DNA from: Ephydatia muelleri
Taxonomy: Eukaryota; Porifera; Demospongiae; Spongillida; Spongillidae
Direction: 5' to 3'
Assembly (NCBI GenBank): GCA_013339895.1
Contig: JABACO010000016.1
Coordinates: 3,491,767-3,555,766 of the forward strand
DNA: 64,000 bases
This document shows positions 34,701 through 46,700 of the stretch, piece by piece; within the stretch, counting starts at the first letter, position 1, and every line of letters starts with the position of its first letter. Position numbers and translations under genes: made by a program. The notes under the pieces were generated by a model, which ran no database searches, was not told the DNA's origin, and saw only the letters and a program-made list of their open reading frames with translations.

Positions 34701-37700
34701 ACCACCCTTCTCAGAAAACACAGTGTCAATTAGCATCTTGATCAGCCGGTCCTCAGGAGTGCCATAACCAAAGCACAGTGTAGACACCACTTCCATGAAA
34801 AACACGTGACAATCATTTCTCAGTGCCTTCAATTGTGATGATTCATCTCTGGATTTGGTCACAAAGACACCTTTGCTAACGTGCAGAAAAAGGAGTCCAA
34901 TACTCACTTTAAGGCCTTTCTGCACTCAGAATTCATAGAATTCAACACCTTTTTCATCATGTCTACGGTATCAGCTTCATGAAAGTCAACATGAGTTCTC
35001 AAAACCTATGAATTGAGGGCCAACTATCAAACATGTACACTAGTATCATCTAATTCAGTACCGAGTGTAACCGTTTAGCATAAACAGCTGTCCCTTCATG
35101 TTTCAGGATGATGTCTTCTACAAACAGTTTTATAGCCAGGATCATGTACCATTGGGACCTTTAAGACAAAAAAACAATGTAATGATAAAGTTACTACATT
35201 GCTTCAAATTGCATCATTCTTTTACCACAATTATAAAAACATCAACCTAAAATATTCTGCCCTATGTTTTGCTAGTTCGCGCATGAATAAAGATAATTCA
35301 GAACCACTAAAATATTGCTATGCATTTCTAGCTTTCCATCTAAATAGCTTTAACCTTTAATCTCCAGAGCCAAGTCCTACGCGTAGGACCAATATTTGAA
35401 AATTCATTATAAATAGAATGCACGTTTTTGTCAACCATTTCTCTACAGTTGTTTGATGTGTCTATCATGCTAAATTTACCAATTGTCAATCTGTTTTTTA
35501 AATCACACCCTTGGATACATGATGTAAAAAAAAGATGTGGCTCTTAAAAATGCATTATGCTTACAATTTAATTGTCACAGAAAAAAGTATAACAAGTATA
35601 ACTTTTTTTGGATGTTTTTTGAAGCTCGATGTGTGTGCTCCTTAATACATTCTATGGCAGTGTTCTAACTCTAATTAGTTGTGCCATTTTTACTGAAAAC
35701 ACAATGTGCGTTTTAAAGATTTTGTCCATTCACTTGGCTATTCCAAAACATGCGACTGACAAATACGTATTGTTTATACGCTTGTGGAGTTAGCAAATTC
35801 CAATAATGTACTTTATTTTCCTAGTGCCAAAGACCTGTCTCACTATCTCCCTTCTTTTGCACGTCGTTCTGATCATTCCAACATTACTTGTAGATACTTG
35901 AAGTTGCTTCACGATATACCGAAGACGTATCTATTGGCAATCCAGTATAGACTGTACAGTTGAAATCGTGATACTTGAGCATAAAATCGTTTTCAGCACT
36001 TCAATGTTTGGCATTAGTTTTTGGAAAAATGGTCACAAATCTGATTGCATATTTATGTTGATAAACTATATACGAAAGTGTGAAATTGTCACGTGACTTT
36101 GTAATTTTTTAACAGTTTCGTTTGTGCAGCCTATTCAATAAGCATGTTTTGGATTGTTCTCCACATTACGTGACGGATTGGCCTGAATCTTGCTATATAT
36201 ATACTATGTCAATGGCTCTATCGATCGTTCGAGTCGAAATTTCAACACGGTAAACCGTTACAGTTTTGTCTTCAAATACGTGTTGTTTAGAGGTTGTAAC
36301 AGTTTCAGATAATTTTACCAACAAAAATTCTCAACGGGCGTCACATTTACCTGTTATAGATAGGTAAGAGGTGTATGCACTAGGAACAACCATAAAACCA
36401 GTACAGTAGCTTACCTTTTTGCTAAAACATTCATCCCAACCTGTAGGCATTGATTGTTGTCTATTTTCAAATGAATAACGCTTAAATTATGAACTTTATT
36501 AATGAGTTTGTTCGCTAAATGGCTAAAGTTCAATACGGAGACGGTTCTTTTCAGAGCCAAACTCAGAGCCCTTCACCAAGTCGAGTAACACGAAGAAGTA
36601 GTGTTGCCGCGTCAGTAGTTTGGGAAGCTTTGAAGCAAAAAGGAGCTTTTCAGAGCCAAACTCAGAGCCCTTCACCAAGTCGAGCAACACGAAGAAGTAG
36701 TGTTGCCGCGTCAGTAGTTTGGGAAGCTTTGAAGCGAAAGGGAGCTCAGAGGGGGTTTCCTAAAGCTGCTAGTTTGAGTCGATTGTGCTGCCGAAGCAAG
36801 ATTCCCATAAGAAATCGCAGGACCTCATCCGAACATTTTGCTGACCATATTCTGGGCATTCGTAGAAGTTTTTTTTTCCACCACCTCCATGTAATACAAT
36901 CGCAAAGCTAGCGTCCTGGCTTCGATATCGGCATGTACTCCGATAGTGACTCGAGTTCCTTGGCAGCATTTTCAGCTAGTTCGGATGAGGTCCTGCGATT
37001 TCTTATGGAAATCTTGCTTCAGCAGCACAATCGACTCAAACTAGCAGCTTTAGGAGATCCCCTCTGAGCTCCCTTTCGCTTCAAAGCTTCTCAAATTACT
37101 GACGCGGCAACACTACTTCTTCGTGTTGCTCAACTTGACGAAGGGCTCTGAGTTTGGCTCTGAAAAGAACCGTCTCCGTATTGAACTTTAGCCATTTAGC
37201 GAACAACTCATTAATAAACTTAATAATTTAAACGTTATTCATTTGAAAATGGACGACAATCAATGCCTACAGGTTAGGATGAATGTTTTAGCAAAAAGGT
37301 AAGCTACTATACAGGTTTTTGGTTGTTTCTAGTGCATACACCTCTTACCTATCTATAACAGGTAAATGTGACGACCGTTAAGAATTCTTGTTGGTAAAAT
37401 TATCTGAAACTTTTACAACCTCTAAACAACACGTATTTGAAGACAAAACTGTAACGGTTTACCGCGTTGAAATTTCGACTCGAACGATTGATAGAGCCAT
37501 TGACATAGTATATATATAGCAAGATTCAGGCCAATCCGTCACGTAATGGTGGAGAAACAATCCAAAACGTGCTTATTGAAAAGGCTGCACAAATGAAACT
37601 GTTAAAAAATTACAAAGTCACGTGACAACTTCACACTTTCGATATATGTTGTCATATAGTTTATCAACATAAATATGCAATCAGATTTGTGATATCACTC

Positions 37701-40700
37701 ACCATTTTATGCCAAACATTGAAGTGCTGAAAAAGATTTTATGCTCAAGTATCACGATTTCAACTGTATTTGACAGTCTTTAAAGAATTGCAAGGAAGTA
37801 CCAGTATATTAACCATTTCTACAGTACAATGAGTTTTTGATTTTTTCTCTGTTCATATGGGTTTGCAAAAAATAAATTTTAACATGCGTCCTACATGTAA
37901 GACCATCATCCTCCGCGTAGGACGTCTGGAGATTAAAGGTTAAATTGATAAATGTATGATTTGATCACTATTAAAAAGGGAGTAAAAGCAATGCTATATT
38001 TTTGCCTGCCACTAAAATGAAATTGCATCTAGAGAAATTGAACACTATTATGAAGTGGCATAACCGAGGCGGAGGTCAGTGATGGAATTAACATTTCTGC
38101 ATGTACATGATGCACATAGGAACCATTGTGTATTGATGCAAGCATTCTTAGGGGTATAATCTCTAAAGGGATCAGCTCACATTATACCAGGTCAAAATTA
38201 CTTTATTCAGCACAATAATACTGATTGATTTATCCACATGCCTGACCAGATGAAGTTACTTTGTCAAAGTCTAGAGAGCACTAGGTGGGCATTATTCATT
38301 TCTGCCTGGAATAATTAGTGGTCACATGCCAAGTAGCCATTGATACACTATAGTGACTTCAGCAAAAATAACTAAATCCACCTGGAAATTGTAGAAACTG
38401 TTAGTTTTCGTTGCAAACCTTATCAATTTATGCTGCTGGCCATCTAATGACATTCACTGTTTATACAAGCCTAATTGATAACCAAGTTAAGGACAGTTAA
38501 GCTCTTATAAACAATGAATGGCATTAGATGGCAAGTGACAAAAATCTATGTTTGCTACGAAAACTACAATTTTAGTTTATTTTTACTGACGTGCAAATGT
38601 GCTGATATGTAGATGTGCAAGCCACTACTGTAGTTACCAAATAGACTACTCACATAAAAAGAAAATGCATTCGTACCACCGGTGCCGAGCAATTTGCTTA
38701 TTTCAATAACTAATCATGATTCTAATTATATGCAATATGAGTTTTCCATACCTATATAGTGCTGTATTCTAGCTTTAATATATTAGAAATATTGCACCTT
38801 GCACGCATAGCTATAAATAATTTATGTTATGTTAACATTAATCCTGTAATAACACACACATACATGCATGTAGCTAACGTGTAGTCTATAGTGGCCAAAA
38901 AGCATGAAACCCTTTTGAATTCAGTTTACAAATTTCTCATTATTTATAATTCACAACCTCGCAAAAGGCCCACAATTAAACTATTGTACGCATAGAGAAT
39001 TGAAAAGAAAGCTGGACTGCACCTTGAGAATGACAAAGGGGTTGATGGCAAGAGTAAAATGGAGTCAACAGCATTTTGGGATTTCTGAACATCTCTCATC
39101 CAGGTTTTCAAGATTGCATGTTCCTTCATAATGGGTGGCTCCAAATGCTCATATGCCTTTTCAACTGCATGAAGATGGAGAACCTACAGCATAGAATTCA
39201 TATAATTATATATACACAAACACATACCCACTATCCTGCACCAACCATTTTGTCAGGACTGTCACTTGGCTGCATTGAGAGTACAATGCTTGGAATTTGC
39301 TGGGTCAGTTGCCCAAACCAAAGCAACTCTGCCTTGTGGATCTCATAAACTACATGCAGAGTGCATATTCTGACAGTCAGAGACCTGTGATCATCAATGG
39401 AGCAAAATCGAGTGCCACAGGTCAGCTGGTTAAGAGCATCAGTAACAAGCTAAGGAAACAGAAGATCGATAAATGCAGCATTATAATTACACAAACTAGA
39501 TTCATACATTGTTCTCCTGCATTGATACTTCTGCATTCGTATGATAGGTTCTGTGCACGCTCTTCACATAGTCGTGCAGGTAACAGTGGTACAGCACATC
39601 ATCATCTGGTGCAGATCCCAGCACCTCGCCAAGCGATGTTTGTGAAACAAGTGAACACACTTGTTTCATCATTTCTATAGCATTCTTCCCTGTAACGCAA
39701 AATATAACTTTTGATATGCAAATGTGGCACACATAACTTTGACAGTGCAAATCCCACCCCCAAAACTAATGTGTGGATATTGAGGTCAAGTATGGGGTGT
39801 GTTGATAAATAAATGAAATGTCTCACCTCCATAGTTAGACACACTGCTCAGCATACTGTCAACTGCCTCCTTGATGATCCAAAAGAAGGGCATTTGACAC
39901 TTAAAGTCTTCTGACACACTTCCTCCACCAAGATCAGATTTTGGATTGGTTGCCATATCTTCATAATTGAACTGTATGACATCAGAATTACTGAACATGG
40001 AGAGCCAAAATTTGGATATTGAATTATTGTCTCTGCTTTCTTTGGCCAGATTTAGGTTACTATACTGGTCGCAAAATGCAATCACTGCCGCAAATATTGG
40101 AGTGATAACTTCATCAAGTCTCCTGGTCAGTGAATTGCGGAAGGTTCCACTCTGCTGCCTCAGAATAGTATTAACATATATATCTAACTGAGACAAGAAT
40201 GACAAATCACCTAGAGCAATCGTATTTATACCACGTTCTACGCATGCGCACTTCCTACACTACACTTCTTCCCCCGAGTTTTCTTCTTCATACATTATAG
40301 CCAAACTCTTCGTGGAAACGCACTGGAGGACGATGTTCTCTGGTGGACTTCCTGCGTTTTTCCACCGTTGCGTGTTCAGGCAGTGTTGCCTGATCCTCTT
40401 GAGGGGTAGCATCATGTATTGGCTGTTGTTCATGTCTCAGATTCGGTGCATTTTCATCTGTAATAATGTCCTGGTCGTCTGCTGAACCCGGTTGCCTGTT
40501 AGGAAAGTATTCAGAATCTTCTGCCTCTTGCACATGGGCTTCATCCTGTTCTCTTTCCCGGAGATGATCAATGTGACGATGCCATAACTGTCCACTAACA
40601 TTGACTGTATAGGATACACTATTGCGTTGCTTCACGATCACCCCCGGTAGCCAATTTTGTTGATGGTTTTGTCCTTTTACCCACACAGCTTGTCCAACAG

Positions 40701-43700
40701 TAAACTCACGTTGCTTTGCATGTTTGTCGTAGGCTATTTTCTGTCTTCTCTGAGACGCCTGTACTTTCACCTCCGGATTGGGACAGTGTGAAGTATTTGT
40801 GATGCATGTTTGTTGCCTCAAAAGGTCAAGTCTACCTCTCAACTGTCTTCCGACCAGAAGCTCGGCAGGCGATACCCCCGTTGTCGAGTGAGGGGTGTTC
40901 CTGTATGAAAATAGAAACTGTTGCAAACGTCGAACAGGATCCTTCTCGTTACCCATAGCGCTAAAAGCACGTTTGAACGTTTTCACAAAACGCTCTGCTT
41001 CACCATTAGAGCTTGGATGGTAAGGCGCCACTCTCACATGTCTGATACCATTCTCGTCGCAGAATGTCTTGAATTGGTCACTCGTGAATTGAGAACCATT
41101 ATCTGTCACGATTATTTCCGGAAGGCCAAACCGTGAGAAAGTAGCCATTAATGCCGTAATTGTTGTCCCGCTGGTAGCTTCATTCAGCTGGAACACTTCG
41201 GGCCATTTCGTTCTTGCATCAACAACTATGAGCCACATTTTTCCGAAGAATGGACCTGCAAAATCAGCATGCAAACGCTGCCATGGTTTGGATGGATATT
41301 CCCAAGGATGCAAAGGTGCATGTGGTACGTTATCCTTCTGCTGATTACAAGAATCGCAGGTACGCACCATCCGCTCAATATCTTCGTCGATTCCTGGCCA
41401 CCATACGTGCAACCGGGCCAATGATTTCATTCTTACGATCCCTGGATGGCTCTGATGCAATTCCTTCAAGATATGTTGCCGCATCCCCGGGGGAATCACT
41501 GCTTTGATTCCCCACATCAAACAGTTTCCTTCGGTTGACAGCTCCTCTCTTCGATTAAAGTATGGCCGTAGCTGATCATCTACTCTGCCTGCCTTGTTCC
41601 ATCCATCTTTTGTGAATTTCAACACCTGTCTCAACAGTGCATCAGACATGGTCCCTCGTTCGATGTCCTTGACTGTTAGTGGGAATGCCGCCAACTGCGG
41701 TCCGTACAAAGCCAAGATACGATCGCCCCCTTCCTCACCATCAATGGCTTCAGACTCCGTCGATGGATATCTCGACAATCCATCTGCATTTCCATGCTTC
41801 TGCGTTGGCTTATAGACAATGTCGTACTGATATCCCGCTAAGCATAAGGCCCACCTTTGCAGTCGCCCTGCCACAACTGAGGATATTCCTGTCTTCGGTC
41901 CAAATATTTTGACCAACGGTTGATGATCAGTCACCAGTAAGAATTTTCGACCATAGAGATATTGATGAAATTTCTTCAACCCAAATATGATGCTGAGAGC
42001 TTCCTTTTCAATCTGCGAATAATTTCGTTCTGCCTTCGAAAGTGTTCTTGATGCATAACTTATCGGCCTCTCCGACCCGTCCTTGAAATGGTGTGACAGA
42101 ACTGCTCCAAGGCCATGAGCTGATGCGTCACAAGCAAGGCTAATTTCTTCCGAAGGATTGTAATGGCACAGTACTTCGGCCGATCCTAATGCTTGCTTAA
42201 GCTGGTTGAAGCTCTTCATGCAGGTCGCCGTCCAAATCCACGGAGTATTTTTCTGCAATAGCTCATTCAATGGCGCACAAAGATCAGCCACGCTTTGTAT
42301 AAACTTCCCATAGTAATTGACAATCCCTAGGAATGATCTCAACTCTGTGACGTTAAGGGGAATCGGTGCTTTCTGTATTACTTCTATCTTCTTTGGGCTT
42401 GTGCAAATTCCGTTCCTTGAAATCACGTGACCTAGATATTCAACTGATTCTTTGAGAAATTTGCACTTTGTCAAACGCAACCGCAAACCAAATTCTTTTA
42501 GTCTTCCAAAAACTCGTTCAAGATTCTTGAGATGTTCGTCTATTTCCTTTCCGGTGACCAATATGTCATCCTGATAACACACTACGCCAGGTAATCCTTG
42601 CAGAATAGTGTCCATCGCTCTCTGAAACAAGGCAGGGGCCGAACTAACACCAAAGGGTAATCGCTTGTACCTGAACAAACCCCTGTGCGTGTTGACAACT
42701 AAATACTTCCGAGAACCCTCATCTAATTCCATTTGCAAAAACGCCTCACTAAGGTCTAAAATGGTGAACCTTTCTCCTCCCTGTAAATTTGCATACAAGT
42801 CGTCAATCTTTGGAAGAGGATACTGCTCAATATCCAAACATTGGTTGACCGTGACTTTGAAGTCGCCGCACATCCTTACATCCCCATTGTTCTTGATTAC
42901 TGGTACAATTGGTGCAGCCCATTCAGAGTGCGAAATAGGCTCTATTACACCTATGGCTACCAGGCGCTCTAACTCTTGTTCCACCCGTTCTCTCAGTGCG
43001 TAGGCAACAGGCCTTGGTTTGAAAAACTTCGGTGTTGCCTCGCTTTGCACTCTTATAGTGGCCTTTAGATCTTTTATCTTCCCTAATTGTTGTTTGAATA
43101 TGACATCATACCTCTTCAAGAGTTCATCTAATGCAGGTGGGTTTCCTCTGGCGCCAGTCGGTGGACTTTGACCCTGTGAACAAGAAGCAACAATAGCATG
43201 CGTTTTACACTCTTGTACAAATGTGTTCTTCAAAACATCCCATGCTACATCTACTTGTACAAGCCAATTTCTACCAAACAATGGAGCTTCCTCTCCCTCT
43301 ACAACAACTAAAGGTAGACTCTTGTGCCGCTGAGAGCCTGCGTTGACGTCAACAGTAGTCTCCCCAATGACGTGTAGTCTATGCCCCGAATAAGCTCGTA
43401 GGACAATTTTTCTTTTTGTCAGAGGAGGAGATCCCAGCTTCTCTCGCCATGTCTTTTTGCTGACGAGACTAACACTAGCTCCTGTGTCAAGCTCCATCTT
43501 TAGTGGTATTCCATTCAACTCCACTTCGATCCACACACGCTTGGTATTAATGCCCTTCAGGACACCGATGTAGTCCAACCTGTACTCTTGTTCCTGGGGC
43601 TCTGTCACTCGATGCGTAGTCTCCTTTTTTGAACCGCTTGACCTGCATGCTCGTGCCAAATGTCCAACACGTTTGCATTTGTGACACTGGGTCCCACGAT

Positions 43701-46700
43701 AAGGGCAATTCCATGAATTATGCCCATTCCCCGCACAACGAGTGCACCCTTCCTCCCTCCCGGAGGGACGTGCTCTATTGGGTACAGGTTTTCTTACTAC
43801 GTTGATAGCCGCCGTCTCCGTTTCTTGCCGCTTTGAGTCTTGGTGTTCCTCCTTGAAGTCTTTGGCCCCCTTTTCCACTGTCTCCATTGCCTGAGATATC
43901 TCAAGAGCGCGCTCAGCTGTTAAATTCGCTTCAGACAAAAGACGCTTTTGTATATTAGTGGCAATTAACCCGCATACCAACTGGTCCCTTAATGCGTCGT
44001 TTAGAAATTGCCCAAAATGACATGTTTTTGCCAACCTTCGAAGCTCTACCATGTATTTCGCTGCGCTCTCTCCAGGCTGTTGATGTCTGCGATGAAAATT
44101 GAAGCGCTCGGCAATGACAAGTCTCGCCGGCTTATAGTGCCCTTTTAGCACCTCGAGAAGTTCCTCGAGAGTTCTCGAAGCTGGGGTATCAGGAGCCAGG
44201 AGGTCCCTTAAAACCTGATAGGTAGAAGACCCCACCACAGTTAGGAAAAACGCTACCTGCTTTTTCTTGTCACTGACGTCGTTGACTAGCAAGTACTGTT
44301 CCAGCCGTTCGGCGTACGCCTCGAAATCCTCTGTCTGAGGGTCGAAAGGTTCTAGACTCCTTCCAATGGGTAAGGACGCCATTCTATCCCACCCTCGTCG
44401 CCACTTTGTAGTGTCTCAGAATAGTATTAACATATATATATCTAACTGAGACAAGAATGACAAATCACCTAGAGCAATCGTATTTATACCACGTTCTACG
44501 CATGCGCACTTCCTACACTACAATTGAGAGTACAATGCTTGGAATTTGCTGGGTCAGTTGCCCAAACCAAAGCAACTCTGCCTTGTGGATCTCATAAACT
44601 ACATGCAGAGTGCATATTCTGACAGTCAGAGACCTGTGATCATCAATGGAGCAAAATCGAGTGCCACAGGTCAGCTGGTTAAGAGCATCAGTAACAAGCT
44701 AAGGAAACAGAAGATCGATAAATGCAGCATTATAATTACACAAACTAGATTCATACATTGTTCTCCTGCATTGATACTTCTGCATTCGTATGATAGGTTC
44801 TGTGCACGCTCTTCACATAGTCGTGCAGGTAACAGTGGTACAGCACATCATCATCTGGTGCAGATCCCAGCACCTCGCCAAGCGATGTTTGTGAAACAAG
44901 TGAACACACTTGTTTCATCATTTCTATAGCATTCTTCCCTGTAACGCAAAATATAACTTTTGATATGCAAATGTGGCACACATAACTTTGACAGTGCAAA
45001 TCCCACCCCCAAAACTAATGTGTGGATATTGAGGTCAAGTATGGGGTGTGTTGATAAATAAATGAAATGTCTCACCTCCATAGTTAGACACACTGCTCAG
45101 CATACTGTCAACTGCCTCCTTGATGATCCAAAAGAAGGGCATTTGACACTTAAAGTCTTCTGACACACTTCCTCCACCAAGATCAGATTTTGGATTGGTT
45201 GCCATATCTTCATAATTGAACTGTATGACATCAGAATTACTGAACATGGAGAGCCAAAATTTGGATATTGAATTATTGTCTCTGCTTTCTTTGGCCAGAT
45301 TTAGGTTACTATACTGGTCGCAAAATGCAATCACTGCCGCAAATATTGGAGTGATAACTTCATCAAGTCTCCTGGTCAGTGAATTGCGGAAGGTTCCACT
45401 CTGCTGCAGTCTTCGACAGTCAAGTGCTTCATTCAGTACCCAATCCTTGTCAAACCCCACTACCTCATCCCTTCTCAGTAGCACTCTGTATATATGGCCA
45501 ACCAGTGCACCATAGAAACTAGTATCGCCTGTAATTTAGATGGACGAGATGAAAGAGTAGATAATAGTGATTTGCATGCACATTGAGTATTCACAAAAAA
45601 AGGAAGTTGCAGATTTTACAAGCAATATTGATATCCAAAAACTGCTTTTGAAGTACATGTATAATGTACTTGGTTTAGTTTTGATGTTCACCTATGGTTA
45701 TATTGTAGTAATTGCAGAGATGAATTATTAAGTTACATTAATCCTCAATAGATTGCAAAAGTTTGATTAATACGTAGACTGACCTTACTGATTACATTAA
45801 AATGCATGCAACAACATATGTACATGCACTTTCAAATGATGTTTGGAACTTTCTTTTGCAATTGATGTTGCCATGGTATTTGATCATGTGATGCATTTTT
45901 GGCCCTACCCAAAGTTGATTGTGGACATTTTGGTATGAGATCATGAAGAATTGCAATGCGCTGAACAGCTCTGTCTTTGTTGTTAGACACGTCCCGTAGC
46001 TTTGCTGCAGCAGCCTGTATGCAGAAATACAACCTCTGGTGTTGAGGCACAATGTGGGGAAGTGGAGGACTGCATTCCATTTCCTCAGATGGCAAGGACT
46101 GGCGATCCTCACTGGAGTCATCCACTGACACTGTGCGTTGGAAGTGAGATGCACCAACAAACAGCTCACTTATCTTGTAATTCATTGCATCACTCAAAGT
46201 AAACTGCTCCGATTCTTTCGAATGAAGTTCATCAATATGAACAGACGTCCATGGTTCTCCTTGGAATCCAACAAAGGATGAACCAGTTGTGTGTGGAGGC
46301 AACTGAATAATAAACACGACATGCGTCATTCCTTGCTGGAAGAACTTTGAACGAACAGCCTTTGCACGCTCATCATAGACACGATATCGAGCACAAGCTA
46401 TCAGGTCACCGTAGAGATGACCAGCCTCACACTGAATGATCAAGAGAGTGTTGTAGACCGCCTTGGTGTCGCGTTTAAATGATGAGCTGTTGTAGGAAAA
46501 GCAAGGAGGAATGCTCACTACTGATCAGTTATAATACAAGGTTATCTAACCTAATCTTGTTGCAAAAGTCTAACTCTGTGTTGAATTCTTGCACTAGATA
46601 GCAGGAAACATGAGACTTGGGCATACGAAGCTCATTTGCAATGTCATCCACTTCATTATTGGTCAAGAGGTGACTGCTAGTAGTGACCTACGGTTTAATA

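Larger units (their letters stand above)
40159..44522 (-). mobile_element. Full-length Ty3/gypsy LTR retrotransposon
   Basis: A complete 4364-bp element on the minus strand: 5' LTR 44412-44522, primer-binding site, one Gag-Pol frame, polypurine tract and 3' LTR 40159-40264. The LTRs differ only by one TA unit in a short AT run and by loss of three terminal bases in the 3' LTR, so the insertion is recent. There is no env-like frame. It interrupts the RNF213-like gene in the same orientation as the host gene. It is flanked not by a 4-6 bp target duplication but by an 885-bp one. Confidence 0.95.

Noticed and set aside
36519-36911. 130-codon frame as a real gene
   Set aside because: It lies inside an inverted-repeat element and has no family match; kept only as a repeat and a finding.
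39297-39680. Plus-strand 127-codon frame repeated at 44546-44929
   Set aside because: It is the antisense shadow of duplicated RNF213-like exons E2 and E3; the duplication, not coding, explains why it occurs twice.
40159-44522. Element as an endogenous retrovirus
   Set aside because: No env-like frame and a fused Gag-Pol of Ty3/gypsy type; it is an ordinary LTR retrotransposon.
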